A stretch of 64,000 bases of DNA, taken from NCBI RefSeq assembly GCF_004216715.1, contig NZ_SGXG01000001.1:1302001-1366000 (forward strand), read 5' to 3'. Shown here one piece after another: positions 35,341-44,784 of the stretch (position 1 is the first letter of the stretch; every line of letters starts with the position of its first letter). A program made the position numbers and the translations under genes. A model generated the notes under the pieces. That model did not search any database, was not told the DNA's origin, and saw nothing but the letters and a program-made list of their open reading frames with translations. Origin of the DNA: Cecembia calidifontis. Its GTDB lineage: Bacteria; Bacteroidota; Bacteroidia; Cytophagales; Cyclobacteriaceae.

Positions 35341-35553
35341 ATGAAAGAAGGAGCAAAAAACCAATATTTATGGGGGGTGTTTTTTTTGGGTTTGTTCCTG
35401 TTGAACTATCCTGTGCTCTACCTCTATAATATACCGGCCAAGCTGGCAGGGATTCCTGTGCTTTTTCTGATGGTTTTTGCATTTTGGGCTTTGATCATTG
35501 GCTTGACCATTTGGGTATTGAGAAAAACGAACAGTAACAAGAATGCTCAGTAA
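35341..35553 (+). CDS. Small two-helix membrane protein before the symporter-kinase
   Basis: A 70-residue protein starting with ATG at 35341. The frame is open further upstream, but that part overlaps the symporter gene and is not protein-like. Two helices are seen (YLWGVFFLGLFLLNYPVLYL and GIPVLFLMVFAFWALIIGLT). The last 11 bases overlap the start of the kinase gene. DUF3311-like small proteins often sit at this position next to SSS transporters, so it may act as the accessory subunit of the kinase's transporter domain, as DUF4212 does for the symporter. Confidence 0.7.
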   Translation: MKEGAKNQYLWGVFFLGLFLLNYPVLYLYNIPAKLAGIPVLFLMVFAFWALIIGLTIWVLRKTNSNKNAQ

Positions 35554-38284
35554 GGGATTGATCATAGCGTTTACCTTTGGTTATCTGGCTTTGCTTTTTG
35601 CCATAGCTTACTTTTCTGAAAAATCAGCCCGGAAAGGAAAAAGCTATGCTTCCAATCCCTATATCTATGCCCTTTCTCTGGCAGTCTACTGTACAGCCTG
35701 GACCTATTATGGTTCTGTGGGTCGGGCTGCGAGCAATGGGCTGGAATTTTTGACGATATATTTGGGACCCAGCTTGGTTGCCCCCCTTTGGTGGATTGTC
35801 ATGAGGAAGATCATCAGGATCAGCAAAGTGCAGAGGATTTCCTCTATTGCAGATTTTATTTCGAGCCGATATGGCAAAAACATTACCCTGGGTGGTGTGG
35901 TCACCCTGTTCTGCCTTTTAGGTATTCTGCCTTACACTTCCATTCAGATCAAGGCTATCGCAAGTACCTTTGATATTTTGCAATATGCGGAGGCAGCCCA
36001 GCCTTTTGTGGAAATCCCTTTTTATCAGGACACAGCTTTCTTCTTGGCTTTGGGATTGGCGCTTTTCACGGTTTTATTTGGGGCGCGTGATGCGGAGGCT
36101 ACTGCCCAGCATGAGGGAATGGTCATGGCAGTGGCCTTTGAATCGGTTTTTAAACTTGTAGCTTTCCTGATTGTGGGGGTGTTTGTCACCTATTTTATCT
36201 TTGAAGGGTTTACGGACATATTCCTGCAGGCAGAATTAAGAGGATTGGATCACTTATTTGTCCTACAGGGGGAGAATAATGCCTCGGAATGGTTTTGGAT
36301 GAGTGCCTTATCCATGATGGCTGTTTTCTTTTTGCCGAGACAGTTTCAGCTGGCTGTGGTGGAAAATACAAACGAGAAACATCTTGATAAGGCGATGTGG
36401 CTTTTTCCTTTGTATCTTTTGTTGATCAATATTTTTGTACTGCCCATTGCCCTTGGGGGACTTGTTCATTTTCAGGATTCAGTCGTCGATGCAGATACTT
36501 TTGTTTTGGCATTACCAATTGCATATAGTCAGGACTGGTTGGCATTATTGGTTTATCTGGGTGGGTTTTCGGCGGCTACCAGCATGATTATCGTTTCAAC
36601 GATTGCTTTGAGCAATATGGTCAGCAATAACCTGGTAATTCCCGTCTTATTGGTCAGTGATAGCTTCAAAAACAAATTTCAGCATGAGTTAGGAAGTATT
36701 GTGATTTGGATCAGAAGGGCCAGTATCTTTTTGATTATCATGTTGGCCTATATTTATTACAAACAGGTTTCAGCGCAGTTTTCTTTGGTTTCCATTGGCC
36801 TGATCTCCTTTGTTGCCATCGCTCAGTTTGCTCCAGCCATATTGGGAGGCATTTACTGGAAAAAGGGATCCAGATTGGGGGCCCTGACAGGGATAATTGC
36901 CGGCTTTATCATCTGGTTTTATACACTCGTTGTACCAACAATTGTTACTGCAGGTTGGTTGCCGGAAAGCCTCATGACCGAGGGGCTGTTTGGAATTGCG
37001 GCTTTGAAGCCTTATAGCTTATTGGGCATGCAGGATATGACTTATATTACCCATGGTCTGTTTTTTAGTCTGTCCCTCAATGTGTTCTTATATGTTTTGA
37101 TCTCTATGGTAAAGGAGCAGTCATCCAAGGAGCATAATCAGGCCATTGTTTTTGTGGATATTTTCAAATACAGTACCACCTTGGACAGTTCCATTATCTG
37201 GAAAGGTCAGGCCTACTTACCGGATTTGAAAGCGCTTCTGATTAATTTTCTTGGGGAACCAAAAGCAGAGGAATTACTGAAAACTTATACAATTGAGACA
37301 GGAAAAGTATTAGAGACCAACAGCTATGCTGATCCGGAATTGGTCAATTATTCCGAAAGGATATTATCAGGCATTATAGGATCAGCCTCTGCTAGGATTA
37401 TGGTGGAATCTGTCGTCAAAGAAGAGGAAATCAGTATGGAAGAGGTCTTGGGAATCCTTAAAGAAACGCAAGAACTCAAAACGCTCAATCTTGAGCTCAA
37501 GCAAAAAAGTAAGGAGCTGAAAAAAGCCTCTGCCGAGCTCCGGAGAATGAATGAAACCCTGCGCCTCAATGATATGCTCAAAGATGAATTTATTTCGACT
37601 GTAACGCATGAGATGAAAACGCCCATAACCTCCATTCGGGCATTCTCAGAGATTTTAATGGATGAAGATTTGCCGGAAGAAGAAAGAAAGCGCTTTTTGG
37701 ACATCATCATTCAAGAGACCAGCCGGATGGCGCGCCTGATAGAGCAGGTGTTAGATTTGGAGCGCTTTGATTCTGGAAGGCAGGAGTTACAACTTGAAAA
37801 GACAGATATTAGGATAGTTATCTTGCAGGCTGCTGAGAGTATGTTACAGGTATTTAAAGAGAAAGGCCTGCGTTTTGACATGCAGTTGGATTTTGAAGCC
37901 TTGGAGTTGACAATAGATGAAGATAGGATCAAGCAGGTCATTTTGAACCTCTTGTCCAATGCTTCCAAATTTGCCAAATCAAAAGTGGAGTTTCATGGGA
38001 GTTTAAAGGATGATGAGCTAATCATTCAGGTCAAAGATGATGGAAAAGGAGTCCCGGAGGAGGAAGTCCCCTATATTTTTGACAAGTTTTTCCAAGCCAA
38101 AAACCAAACCAGTAAAAAGCCGGTCGGCAGTGGTCTGGGGCTTGCCATATCAAAGAAAATAGTAGAATATCATGGAGGGAAAATAGGTATTTCCCAAGAA
38201 GAAGGACTTACCTGCTTCGCCTTTAGTCTTCCTTTACAGGAATCAGTGAAAGAAAAAGTAATATACCCTAAAGACAATGAATAA
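35543..38284 (+). CDS. crbS: CrbS-like sensor histidine kinase with sodium:solute symporter input domain
   Basis: A 913-residue fusion. Residues 1-530 are a complete SSS-type transporter fold with about 13 helices. Residues 535-640 include a STAC-like linker (VNYSERILSGIIGSASARIM), followed by a coiled coil (650-680). H689 is the phosphoacceptor in FISTVTHEMKTPITSI, and the ATPase domain has N, G1 and G2 boxes (VILNLLSNASKF, VKDDGKGVP, GSGLGLAISKKIVEYHGG). CrbS/CbrA kinases respond to acetate or amino acids and control acs and the transporter in Vibrio and Pseudomonas. Here the operon context (actP-type symporter, acsA) supports acetate. It overlaps the response regulator by 8 bases. Confidence 0.9.
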   Translation: MLSKGLIIAFTFGYLALLFAIAYFSEKSARKGKSYASNPYIYALSLAVYCTAWTYYGSVGRAASNGLEFLTIYLGPSLVAPLWWIVMRKIIRISKVQRISSIADFISSRYGKNITLGGVVTLFCLLGILPYTSIQIKAIASTFDILQYAEAAQPFVEIPFYQDTAFFLALGLALFTVLFGARDAEATAQHEGMVMAVAFESVFKLVAFLIVGVFVTYFIFEGFTDIFLQAELRGLDHLFVLQGENNASEWFWMSALSMMAVFFLPRQFQLAVVENTNEKHLDKAMWLFPLYLLLINIFVLPIALGGLVHFQDSVVDADTFVLALPIAYSQDWLALLVYLGGFSAATSMIIVSTIALSNMVSNNLVIPVLLVSDSFKNKFQHELGSIVIWIRRASIFLIIMLAYIYYKQVSAQFSLVSIGLISFVAIAQFAPAILGGIYWKKGSRLGALTGIIAGFIIWFYTLVVPTIVTAGWLPESLMTEGLFGIAALKPYSLLGMQDMTYITHGLFFSLSLNVFLYVLISMVKEQSSKEHNQAIVFVDIFKYSTTLDSSIIWKGQAYLPDLKALLINFLGEPKAEELLKTYTIETGKVLETNSYADPELVNYSERILSGIIGSASARIMVESVVKEEEISMEEVLGILKETQELKTLNLELKQKSKELKKASAELRRMNETLRLNDMLKDEFISTVTHEMKTPITSIRAFSEILMDEDLPEEERKRFLDIIIQETSRMARLIEQVLDLERFDSGRQELQLEKTDIRIVILQAAESMLQVFKEKGLRFDMQLDFEALELTIDEDRIKQVILNLLSNASKFAKSKVEFHGSLKDDELIIQVKDDGKGVPEEEVPYIFDKFFQAKNQTSKKPVGSGLGLAISKKIVEYHGGKIGISQEEGLTCFAFSLPLQESVKEKVIYPKDNE

Positions 38285-38633
38285 GATATTGATTGTAGAT
38301 GATGAACCCAATATTCTCCTTTCCCTCGAGTTTCTCTTCAAAAAAGAGGGGTACAAGGTTTTCATCGCACGGGATGGTGAGGAAGCATTGGGTATAATAG
38401 ACGAAAGCGAACCGGAATTGGTCATTTTGGATATTATGATGCCCAAGGTGGATGGCTATGAAGTGTGCCGGCACCTGAAAAAAAATCATCAGACCACGAA
38501 AGTCATCTTCCTGACCGCAAAAAGTAAGCAACAGGATATCCAAAAAGGACTGGAGGCAGGAGCTGACCTTTACCTCACCAAGCCTTTTTCCACCAAGGAT
38601 TTGGTATCCAAAGTCAAGACATTAATGAATTAA
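38277..38633 (+). CDS. Receiver-only response regulator of the CrbS-like kinase
   Basis: A 118-residue single receiver domain: acidic pair DDE at 8-10, phosphoacceptor D52 in VILDIMMPKVDGYEV, a conserved Thr in VIFLTAKS and Lys in LTKPF. No output domain follows; a stop codon and 37 bases lead to acsA. The CrbR partner of CrbS in Proteobacteria is a full-length LuxR-type regulator, so this partner differs and must act by protein contact or through another factor. The first 8 bases overlap the kinase gene. Confidence 0.92.
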   Translation: MNKILIVDDEPNILLSLEFLFKKEGYKVFIARDGEEALGIIDESEPELVILDIMMPKVDGYEVCRHLKKNHQTTKVIFLTAKSKQQDIQKGLEAGADLYLTKPFSTKDLVSKVKTLMN

Positions 38634-38670
38634 ATCAATTAAATAATAACCAAAATAAACTTGTAACATC

Positions 38671-40563
38671 ATGAGCGATAGGATACATACCCTGAGCGGG
38701 TACTTCTATGAATACCAGAAGTCTGTCACCGAACCTGAAAATTTCTGGGCCAGGATTGCAGATTCTTTTCATTGGAAAAAAAGATGGGATAAGGTCTTGA
38801 AATGGGATTTCAATGGGCCAAATGTGCAGTGGTTTGTCAATGGAAAGCTCAATATTACTGAAAACATATTTGAAAAAAACCTTTTTGCCTATGGGGACAG
38901 GACGGCCATCATTTGGGAGCCCAATGAACCTACAGAGCCTTCCAGAAAAATCACCTACAAAGAGCTTTATCACCAGGTATGTCAGTTTTCCAATGCTCTG
39001 AAATCTAAAGGCATAAAGAAAGGTGATAGGGTGGTGATTTATATGCCCATGATTCCTGAGGCTGCTGTGGCCATGTTGGCCTGTGCCAGGATAGGGGCCA
39101 TCCATTCTGTAGTCTTTGCAGGATTCAGTTCTACTGCCCTTGCCGACCGTATCAATGACTGTGAAGCTAAGGCCATTTTAACTTCGGATGGGAATTTTAG
39201 GGGCAACAAAAAAATCGGAATTAAAAGTATTGTGGATGAGGCTTTGGAAAAGTCCTCGGTAGAGACCGTTATTGTCTGCAGGAGAACAGGACAGGAGGTC
39301 AACATGAAGTTAGGCCGGGATTTTTGGTGGGATGAGGTGCTTGAAGGGCAGGATGACAGCAATGTGGCAGAGGAAATGGACAGTGAGGATCCCTTATTTA
39401 TCCTTTATACTTCAGGTTCTACAGGTAAACCTAAGGGTGTGGTCCATACCACTGCCGGTTACATGGTATATACGAAGTATACTTTTGAGAATGTGTTTCA
39501 ATATGCCCCAGGGGATATTTATTGGAGTACGGCAGATATCGGATGGATTACAGGACATTCCTACATAGTTTATGGCCCTTTATTGGCGGGGGCGACCACC
39601 TTGATGTTTGAAGGTGTACCTACCTATCCTGATGCCGGTAGATTTTGGCAAGTGATAGAAAAGCACAAAGTCAATCAATTCTATACAGCGCCTACGGCCA
39701 TTAGGGCCCTACAGGCCTTTGGTACCGATCCCATCGACCCTTATAATTTGGATTCCTTGAAAGTCCTGGGATCAGTGGGTGAACCCATTAATGAAGAAGC
39801 CTGGAGATGGTATTATACCCACATCGGCAAGTCAAGATGCCCAATAGTAGATACCTGGTGGCAAACAGAGACCGGTGGGATAATGGTGTCACCGCTTGCG
39901 GGAATTACCCCTACCAAACCGGCTTTTGCCACCCTTCCCTTACCGGGCATTCAATTGGCTATAGTAGATGCTGAGGGAAATGAACTGACTGGCAATTCTG
40001 TAGAGGGTAACCTCTGTGTGAAATTCCCTTGGCCTTCTATGATCAGGACAACCTGGGGGGACCATGAGCGCTGCAGACAGACTTATTTCTCAACTTACAA
40101 AGGAATGTATTTTACCGGAGATGGTGTTAAAAGGGACCATGACGGATATTATAGGATTTTGGGTAGGGTAGATGATGTGATCAACGTATCAGGCCATAGG
40201 ATGGGTACCGCAGAAGTGGAAAATGCCATCAATGAGCACCCATTGGTCATTGAATCTGCTGTAGTTGGCTATCCTCATGAAATCAAAGGCCAAGGTATTT
40301 ACGCATATGTGATCTGTGACATGTCCCATAGGACGGAAGAAAACCTGATCAATGAAATCAAGGACATGGTCTCCAAGATCATCGGACCTATTGCCAAGCC
40401 GGATAAAATCCAGATTGTACCTGGGCTTCCAAAAACGAGGTCCGGTAAAATCATGCGAAGGATCTTGAGGAAAGTGGCCGAAGGAGTTACGGATAACCTG
40501 GGAGATACTTCCACTTTGTTGGATCCGGAAGTGGTCAAGCAGATCATTGACGGCCGAAAATAA
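38671..40563 (+). CDS. acsA: Acetyl-CoA synthetase
   Basis: A 630-residue AMP-forming ligase. The signatures are LYTSGSTGKPKGVVHTTAGY, the acetate-pocket region WWQTETGGIM, the hinge GRVDDVINVSGHRMG and the regulatory lysine K593 in TRSGKIMRRILRK. It activates acetate to acetyl-CoA. K593 is the site that is acetylated to switch off homologous enzymes. Placement directly after the sensor pair supports an acetate regulon. Confidence 0.97.
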   Translation: MSDRIHTLSGYFYEYQKSVTEPENFWARIADSFHWKKRWDKVLKWDFNGPNVQWFVNGKLNITENIFEKNLFAYGDRTAIIWEPNEPTEPSRKITYKELYHQVCQFSNALKSKGIKKGDRVVIYMPMIPEAAVAMLACARIGAIHSVVFAGFSSTALADRINDCEAKAILTSDGNFRGNKKIGIKSIVDEALEKSSVETVIVCRRTGQEVNMKLGRDFWWDEVLEGQDDSNVAEEMDSEDPLFILYTSGSTGKPKGVVHTTAGYMVYTKYTFENVFQYAPGDIYWSTADIGWITGHSYIVYGPLLAGATTLMFEGVPTYPDAGRFWQVIEKHKVNQFYTAPTAIRALQAFGTDPIDPYNLDSLKVLGSVGEPINEEAWRWYYTHIGKSRCPIVDTWWQTETGGIMVSPLAGITPTKPAFATLPLPGIQLAIVDAEGNELTGNSVEGNLCVKFPWPSMIRTTWGDHERCRQTYFSTYKGMYFTGDGVKRDHDGYYRILGRVDDVINVSGHRMGTAEVENAINEHPLVIESAVVGYPHEIKGQGIYAYVICDMSHRTEENLINEIKDMVSKIIGPIAKPDKIQIVPGLPKTRSGKIMRRILRKVAEGVTDNLGDTSTLLDPEVVKQIIDGRK

Positions 40564-40565
40564 TT

Positions 40566-40620
40566 TTTGAATTTGGATTCCGGAAATCAGTAAATTGATT
40601 CCGGAATCCAAAATTTCAAA
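40566..40620. repeat. Long near-perfect inverted repeat between acsA and the DUF294 gene
   Basis: TTTGAATTTGGATTCCGGAA and its near-complement (ending ATTTCAAA) form a stem of about 20 bp with two small bulges around a short loop. The repeat fills almost the entire 63-base gap and ends 6 bases before the next start codon. No T-run follows, so it could be an attenuator, an mRNA stabiliser or a processing site rather than a simple terminator. Confidence 0.65.
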
Positions 40621-40626
40621 TCTCAT

Positions 40627-42573
40627 ATGGCCAATGTCATTGTCAACAGGGTCAAGGAATTTCTCAAAAGATATCCACCCTTTAGTTTTCTAAGTGAAGA
40701 CTCTTTGGAGCAGGTTGCCAAAGAAGTGGAAGTCCGATATTTTTCTGAAAATGAATTGCTTTTCGAACAGGGAGATCCTGCCCAACAGTATTTTTTTGTG
40801 CTAAAGGAAGGATCTGTGCTTTTAACCGAAAAGAAAGATGGGCAGGAAGAAATTGTAGAAGTATGTGATGAAGGGGATGTGTTTGGGGTTTTGGCTTTGC
40901 TCGGTAAAAGGCCCTATCTCCTCAATGCCAGGGTGAAGGAAGAAAGTTTGGTATATGCTATTCCGGTAGCGGTTTTTGAAAAAATACTCCATGAAAACAG
41001 CCGTGTGGGCTTATATTTTGCTGCCGGCTTTGCTTCGGGACAGGTAGTAGTGAGAACGGACCTTTCCCAATCCCAAAAAGCAAGAACTACTTTTAAAGAA
41101 ATCTCCAGAGACAGTGGACTTTTGATTTTTACCGGTCAGTCTGATCTCAATTATTCTTCGGATGTACTTACCTGTCCTCAGCATACCCTCATCAGGGATG
41201 CGGTAGCTGCTATGGCTGAAAAGGGTGTTGGATCCATAGTCATAGTCAATGAAAAAGATCATCCCTTAGGTATTATTACCGATAAAGACCTGAGGAATAG
41301 GTTGATTGCGCGGAATAAAAGTTATGACACCCCCGTTGAGGAATTGATGACGACACCTGTAATTACCAAAAGGAAAGATGCTGCCTTTTCTGAACTTTAC
41401 CTAACCATGATCAAAAACAGGTTGCATCACCTCATTTTTACAGAAGATGGTTCATCGGATAGCCCAATAACCGGTATCCTATCGGATCATGATATATTAC
41501 TTTCTCAGGGGAATAGTCCAGCGGTATTGATCAATGCCCTGATGAATACCTGGGAAATCCATGAAATGGCCAAAATTAGGGACAGGGCAGAGAAGCTATT
41601 GGCTTATTACCTTGAAAATGAGGTTTCCATTGAGTTCGTGGCGAGTATCATATCGGAAATCAATGACATCATCATTCGGAGGGCGGTTGAGATGGCAAAG
41701 AAGAAACATGACCCTGATTTTCCGGAGATTTCAAAAGTCAAATTCTGTTTCCTTTCTTTGGGTTCAGAAGGCAGGGAGGAGCAGTTGTTGAGGACTGACC
41801 TTGACAATGCGATCGTATTTGAAAACGTACCCCTTTCCAAAGTGGAGGAAACCAAGGAGTACATGTTGCTGATAGCCCAACAGGTGATAGAAATCCTGCT
41901 GGCCTGTGGTTTTAAGCCTTGCCCGGCAGATATTATGGCCAATAATCCCAAATATTGTCAGCCATTATCCACTTGGAAAGCCATGTTTTCTGACTGGATC
42001 CACAGCCCTAACCAACAGGCCTTGATGAACGCTACGATTTTTTTCGATTATAGGGCCATAATTGGCAATAAAGTCTTGGCCGAAGAGCTTACAGAGCATA
42101 TTTATAATGAAATTGCCGGAAAAAGCATTTTCCTCAATTTCCTGGCAAAGAATGCACTTTTGAATCCGCCCCCATTGGGATTTTTCAGAAATTTCATTGT
42201 AGAGAAATCAGGGGAGCAGAAGGATAAATTTGATATTAAATTGAGAGCCATGATGCCTTTGGCGGATATTGCGAGGTTATTGGTGCTCAGTCACCGGGTG
42301 GTTGGCATCAACAATACTTTTAAGCGCTTCGAAAAATTGGCAGACTTGGAGCCCAATTATAGAGAACTCATGTTGGAAGCAGGAAAGGCTTATGAAATTT
42401 TGATGCGGATGAGGGCCATCGAGGGATTGAATTCCGGGAGTTCAGGGAGGTATATACAGCCTGAAAAATTGGGTAAACTGCAGCGGCAATTGTTGAAAAA
42501 TGCCTTTGCCCCCATAGATGAGCTGCAGAAGATCATTCAGGTGAGGTTCCAATTGGGTTATTTCAGAAACTGA
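40627..42573 (+). CDS. cNMP-binding/CBS/DUF294 putative nucleotidyltransferase
   Basis: A 648-residue cytosolic protein. Residues 15-130 form a cyclic-nucleotide-binding domain (LLFEQGDPAQQYFFVLKEGS), 185-310 a CBS pair (VGSIVIVNEKDHPLGIITDK), and 370-500 a DUF294 nucleotidyltransferase-like domain with GSEGREEQLLRTDLDNA (GS plus acidic residues, from 379). A helical C-terminal substrate-binding region completes it. Proteins of this design travel with actP/acs clusters in many phyla, with the exonuclease gene directly downstream. The modified substrate is unknown. A cyclase lies nearby (44785-45825), so a cAMP link is possible. Confidence 0.88.
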   Translation: MANVIVNRVKEFLKRYPPFSFLSEDSLEQVAKEVEVRYFSENELLFEQGDPAQQYFFVLKEGSVLLTEKKDGQEEIVEVCDEGDVFGVLALLGKRPYLLNARVKEESLVYAIPVAVFEKILHENSRVGLYFAAGFASGQVVVRTDLSQSQKARTTFKEISRDSGLLIFTGQSDLNYSSDVLTCPQHTLIRDAVAAMAEKGVGSIVIVNEKDHPLGIITDKDLRNRLIARNKSYDTPVEELMTTPVITKRKDAAFSELYLTMIKNRLHHLIFTEDGSSDSPITGILSDHDILLSQGNSPAVLINALMNTWEIHEMAKIRDRAEKLLAYYLENEVSIEFVASIISEINDIIIRRAVEMAKKKHDPDFPEISKVKFCFLSLGSEGREEQLLRTDLDNAIVFENVPLSKVEETKEYMLLIAQQVIEILLACGFKPCPADIMANNPKYCQPLSTWKAMFSDWIHSPNQQALMNATIFFDYRAIIGNKVLAEELTEHIYNEIAGKSIFLNFLAKNALLNPPPLGFFRNFIVEKSGEQKDKFDIKLRAMMPLADIARLLVLSHRVVGINNTFKRFEKLADLEPNYRELMLEAGKAYEILMRMRAIEGLNSGSSGRYIQPEKLGKLQRQLLKNAFAPIDELQKIIQVRFQLGYFRN

Positions 42574-42574
42574 T

Positions 42575-43249
42575 ATGAACTGGCTGAGCAGGATTTTTGG
42601 AAAAGAATTGCCCAAAACGGCTTTCGTAGAAACATACGAAAGTCTTTTTGAAAAACCAATTCCCCCCATGCGTCCTATCAGCCAACTTACATTCGTGGTT
42701 TTGGATACAGAAACTACGGGTTTGGACCCCAAAAAGGACTTTATTATTTCTTTTGGCGCCATTAAGCTCAGGTCTTATGTTTTAAAGATTGATACTGCTC
42801 AGGAAATCTATTTAAAAACACCTGTTAAAAACAAAGAAGCCATTCAGGTCCATGAAATCATTGATCCAATTGAAGGATTGACCATCAAAGATTTTGCGAA
42901 GCAATTTTTGGACTATATCGGGAGGGACATTATTGTCGGCCATCATATTGGTTTTGATTTGTTGATGCTCGAAAAAGTATTGAAGCCATTTGGCCTGAAA
43001 AAGTTGCTCAATCCGGTCCTGGATACCCAATATTTGGCCATGAGGTTGGAAAAGGGTCCCCACTATGACCCTTCTATGGGTAAACCTGGCGAATATTCCC
43101 TGGACAATTTGTGTGAGCGCTATGGTATTGAACTTGATGACAGGCATACAGCTGCCGGAGATGCATTCCTTACCGGCCAATTGCTTTTGAAACTTTTGAA
43201 AATGGCTGAGAAAAAGGGAATTAAAGATTTTGGTACTTTGATGAGGTAG
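42575..43249 (+). CDS. DnaQ-like 3'-5' exonuclease
   Basis: A 224-residue DEDDh exonuclease domain: VLDTETTGLDPKKDFIISFG (Exo I, D and E), HHIGFDLLMLE (Exo II, D) and RHTAAGDAFLTGQLL (Exo III, H and D). It resembles DNA polymerase III epsilon proofreading domains but lacks the polymerase-binding tail of a true DnaQ. It starts one base after the DUF294 stop, a pairing that recurs in acetate clusters. Its nucleic acid target in this context is not known. Confidence 0.9.
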   Translation: MNWLSRIFGKELPKTAFVETYESLFEKPIPPMRPISQLTFVVLDTETTGLDPKKDFIISFGAIKLRSYVLKIDTAQEIYLKTPVKNKEAIQVHEIIDPIEGLTIKDFAKQFLDYIGRDIIVGHHIGFDLLMLEKVLKPFGLKKLLNPVLDTQYLAMRLEKGPHYDPSMGKPGEYSLDNLCERYGIELDDRHTAAGDAFLTGQLLLKLLKMAEKKGIKDFGTLMR

Positions 43250-43281
43250 GAAGCAATCCTTCAAATTTGAGATTATGCGTG

Positions 43282-43863
43282 TTATTTTCTTTGAATTAAT
43301 TTTTGGAGGTGTTCCTTTTTTTTAGGTTCACGGTTGGATCTACAAAAATGGGTATGGTATTGGTGTTGCCTTAAAAATTCAATTTGTATTTCAATCCATT
43401 TTTCTTCATCTAGAGAAGGATCTGTATACTTCAATTCTTGGAATAGCAGTGAAGTTCCTTTCTCAAAATGTTCTGTTCCTAAATATTCCAAATCCGCATC
43501 CGCTAAAATTTTGCCGAGATGATTTTTGGGTTTTTGAGGAACCTTGGTTGCCATGATTGCAGTGCAGATTTCATTGATTTCCTTTTCAGAAAATCCCCAG
43601 GGGGGAAGCTCTTTTTTTGCAATTTCGCAGCTTATATTTTCATGTCCATTTTTTTGGACAAGGTATCCCATGTCATGGAACAAGGCCGCAACTTTTGTTA
43701 ATTCAAGGTCTTTGTCACTGAGGTTTTCTATGTTACCGATCAACTTGACCTTTTCGATCACATCTTTGGTGTGGGAGGCGCTGTGATAGGTCAAATGATC
43801 CGGAATGTTTTTTTCCAGAAATGCCATATACTTTTGGTATAAAAGAGAGAACCTGTCTTTCAC
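43282..43863 (-). CDS. HD-domain metal-dependent phosphohydrolase
   Basis: A 193-residue protein starting with GTG. HSASH at 27-31, FHDMGY with the defining HD pair, and HENISCEIAKKEL supply metal ligands, with LADADLEYLG giving the last aspartate. The fold matches stand-alone HD hydrolases that act on nucleotides or cyclic nucleotides. The gene starts 2 bases after the YitT-family stop and probably shares its transcript. An alternative start is an internal Met at residue 13, but that would remove conserved sequence upstream of HSASH. Confidence 0.85.
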   Translation of the reverse strand: MKDRFSLLYQKYMAFLEKNIPDHLTYHSASHTKDVIEKVKLIGNIENLSDKDLELTKVAALFHDMGYLVQKNGHENISCEIAKKELPPWGFSEKEINEICTAIMATKVPQKPKNHLGKILADADLEYLGTEHFEKGTSLLFQELKYTDPSLDEEKWIEIQIEFLRQHQYHTHFCRSNREPKKKEHLQKLIQRK

Positions 43864-43865
43864 TT

Positions 43866-44750
43866 TTAAAAGTCGCTTTTTCTTTTGATGATACCTCCTT
43901 TAACCTCCTTGATACTTTGGACATAGAAGAATGCATTGGGATCAATTTCAGAGACAGCCTCTTTGATCCTATGTATTTCTAACCGGGTCACTATGGACAT
44001 AATGATATCACAATCGGATTTGATATCAAAACTATTCGGTAAATAGCCCCTTTCTCCTTTATAGACTGAAATGGCCTTCCCAAAATCTTTTACGATGAGT
44101 TCTTTGATCTGTTCATAATCCTTGGAAATGATGGTGAGTGCAGTGTATTCCTCAAAACCATCCACCACATAGTCAGAGGTTTTCATCGCTGTAAAATAAA
44201 CGAGTATAGAATACATGGCCGTTTCAATTCCAAACTCAAAGGCTGCCCCTAAAATGATCAGGGAATTAAGGACCATGATGGTTTCGCCTGAAGTGAGGCC
44301 TGACTTTTTTTGGGTGTAATAGCCGATGATTTCCAGACCATCAATCACTCCTCCTCCCCGGATTACAAAGCCTATTCCCATCCCGATAAAGAAGCCTCCA
44401 AAAACAGCAATCAATACTTTATCCGTCGTGAAAGTCGGTATCTGTATAAAGTACATTCCCAATGCCAGCAAGATTACTGCAAAAGATGCTTTCATGGCAA
44501 AAACAGGCCCGATTTTTTTATAACCCAAAATTAAAAATGGAATGTTGAATAGGACTAAAAGGATACTGATATGGATATTTGCAAAACCCGTCACCAGGAT
44601 CGAAATTCCAGTCACTCCGCCATCCAAAAAATTATTGGGTACCATAAACCCCTGTAAACCAATAACTGCCAAAAGGACTCCTGATATGGTATATATTATG
44701 GATTTCAGGGAGAATATGGATTTCCAATGGATCTTCTTGGAAGAACTCAT
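43866..44750 (-). CDS. YitT-family membrane protein (DUF161/DUF2179)
   Basis: A 294-residue protein with five to six membrane helices (IIYTISGVLLAVIGLQGFMV, NNFLDGGVTGISILV, GYYTQKKSGLTSGETIMVLN) and a soluble C-terminal DUF2179 domain (VDGFEEYTALTIISKDYEQI, then GERGYLPNSFDIKSDCDIIM). This is the YitT architecture. Transport function is suspected but no substrate is established. It lies between the HD hydrolase and the cyclase gene; 34 bases separate it from the latter. Confidence 0.9.
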   Translation of the reverse strand: MSSSKKIHWKSIFSLKSIIYTISGVLLAVIGLQGFMVPNNFLDGGVTGISILVTGFANIHISILLVLFNIPFLILGYKKIGPVFAMKASFAVILLALGMYFIQIPTFTTDKVLIAVFGGFFIGMGIGFVIRGGGVIDGLEIIGYYTQKKSGLTSGETIMVLNSLIILGAAFEFGIETAMYSILVYFTAMKTSDYVVDGFEEYTALTIISKDYEQIKELIVKDFGKAISVYKGERGYLPNSFDIKSDCDIIMSIVTRLEIHRIKEAVSEIDPNAFFYVQSIKEVKGGIIKRKSDF

Positions 44751-44784
44751 AATTAACGGTTTTTTGTATTTTTTCCTTTTCCCC

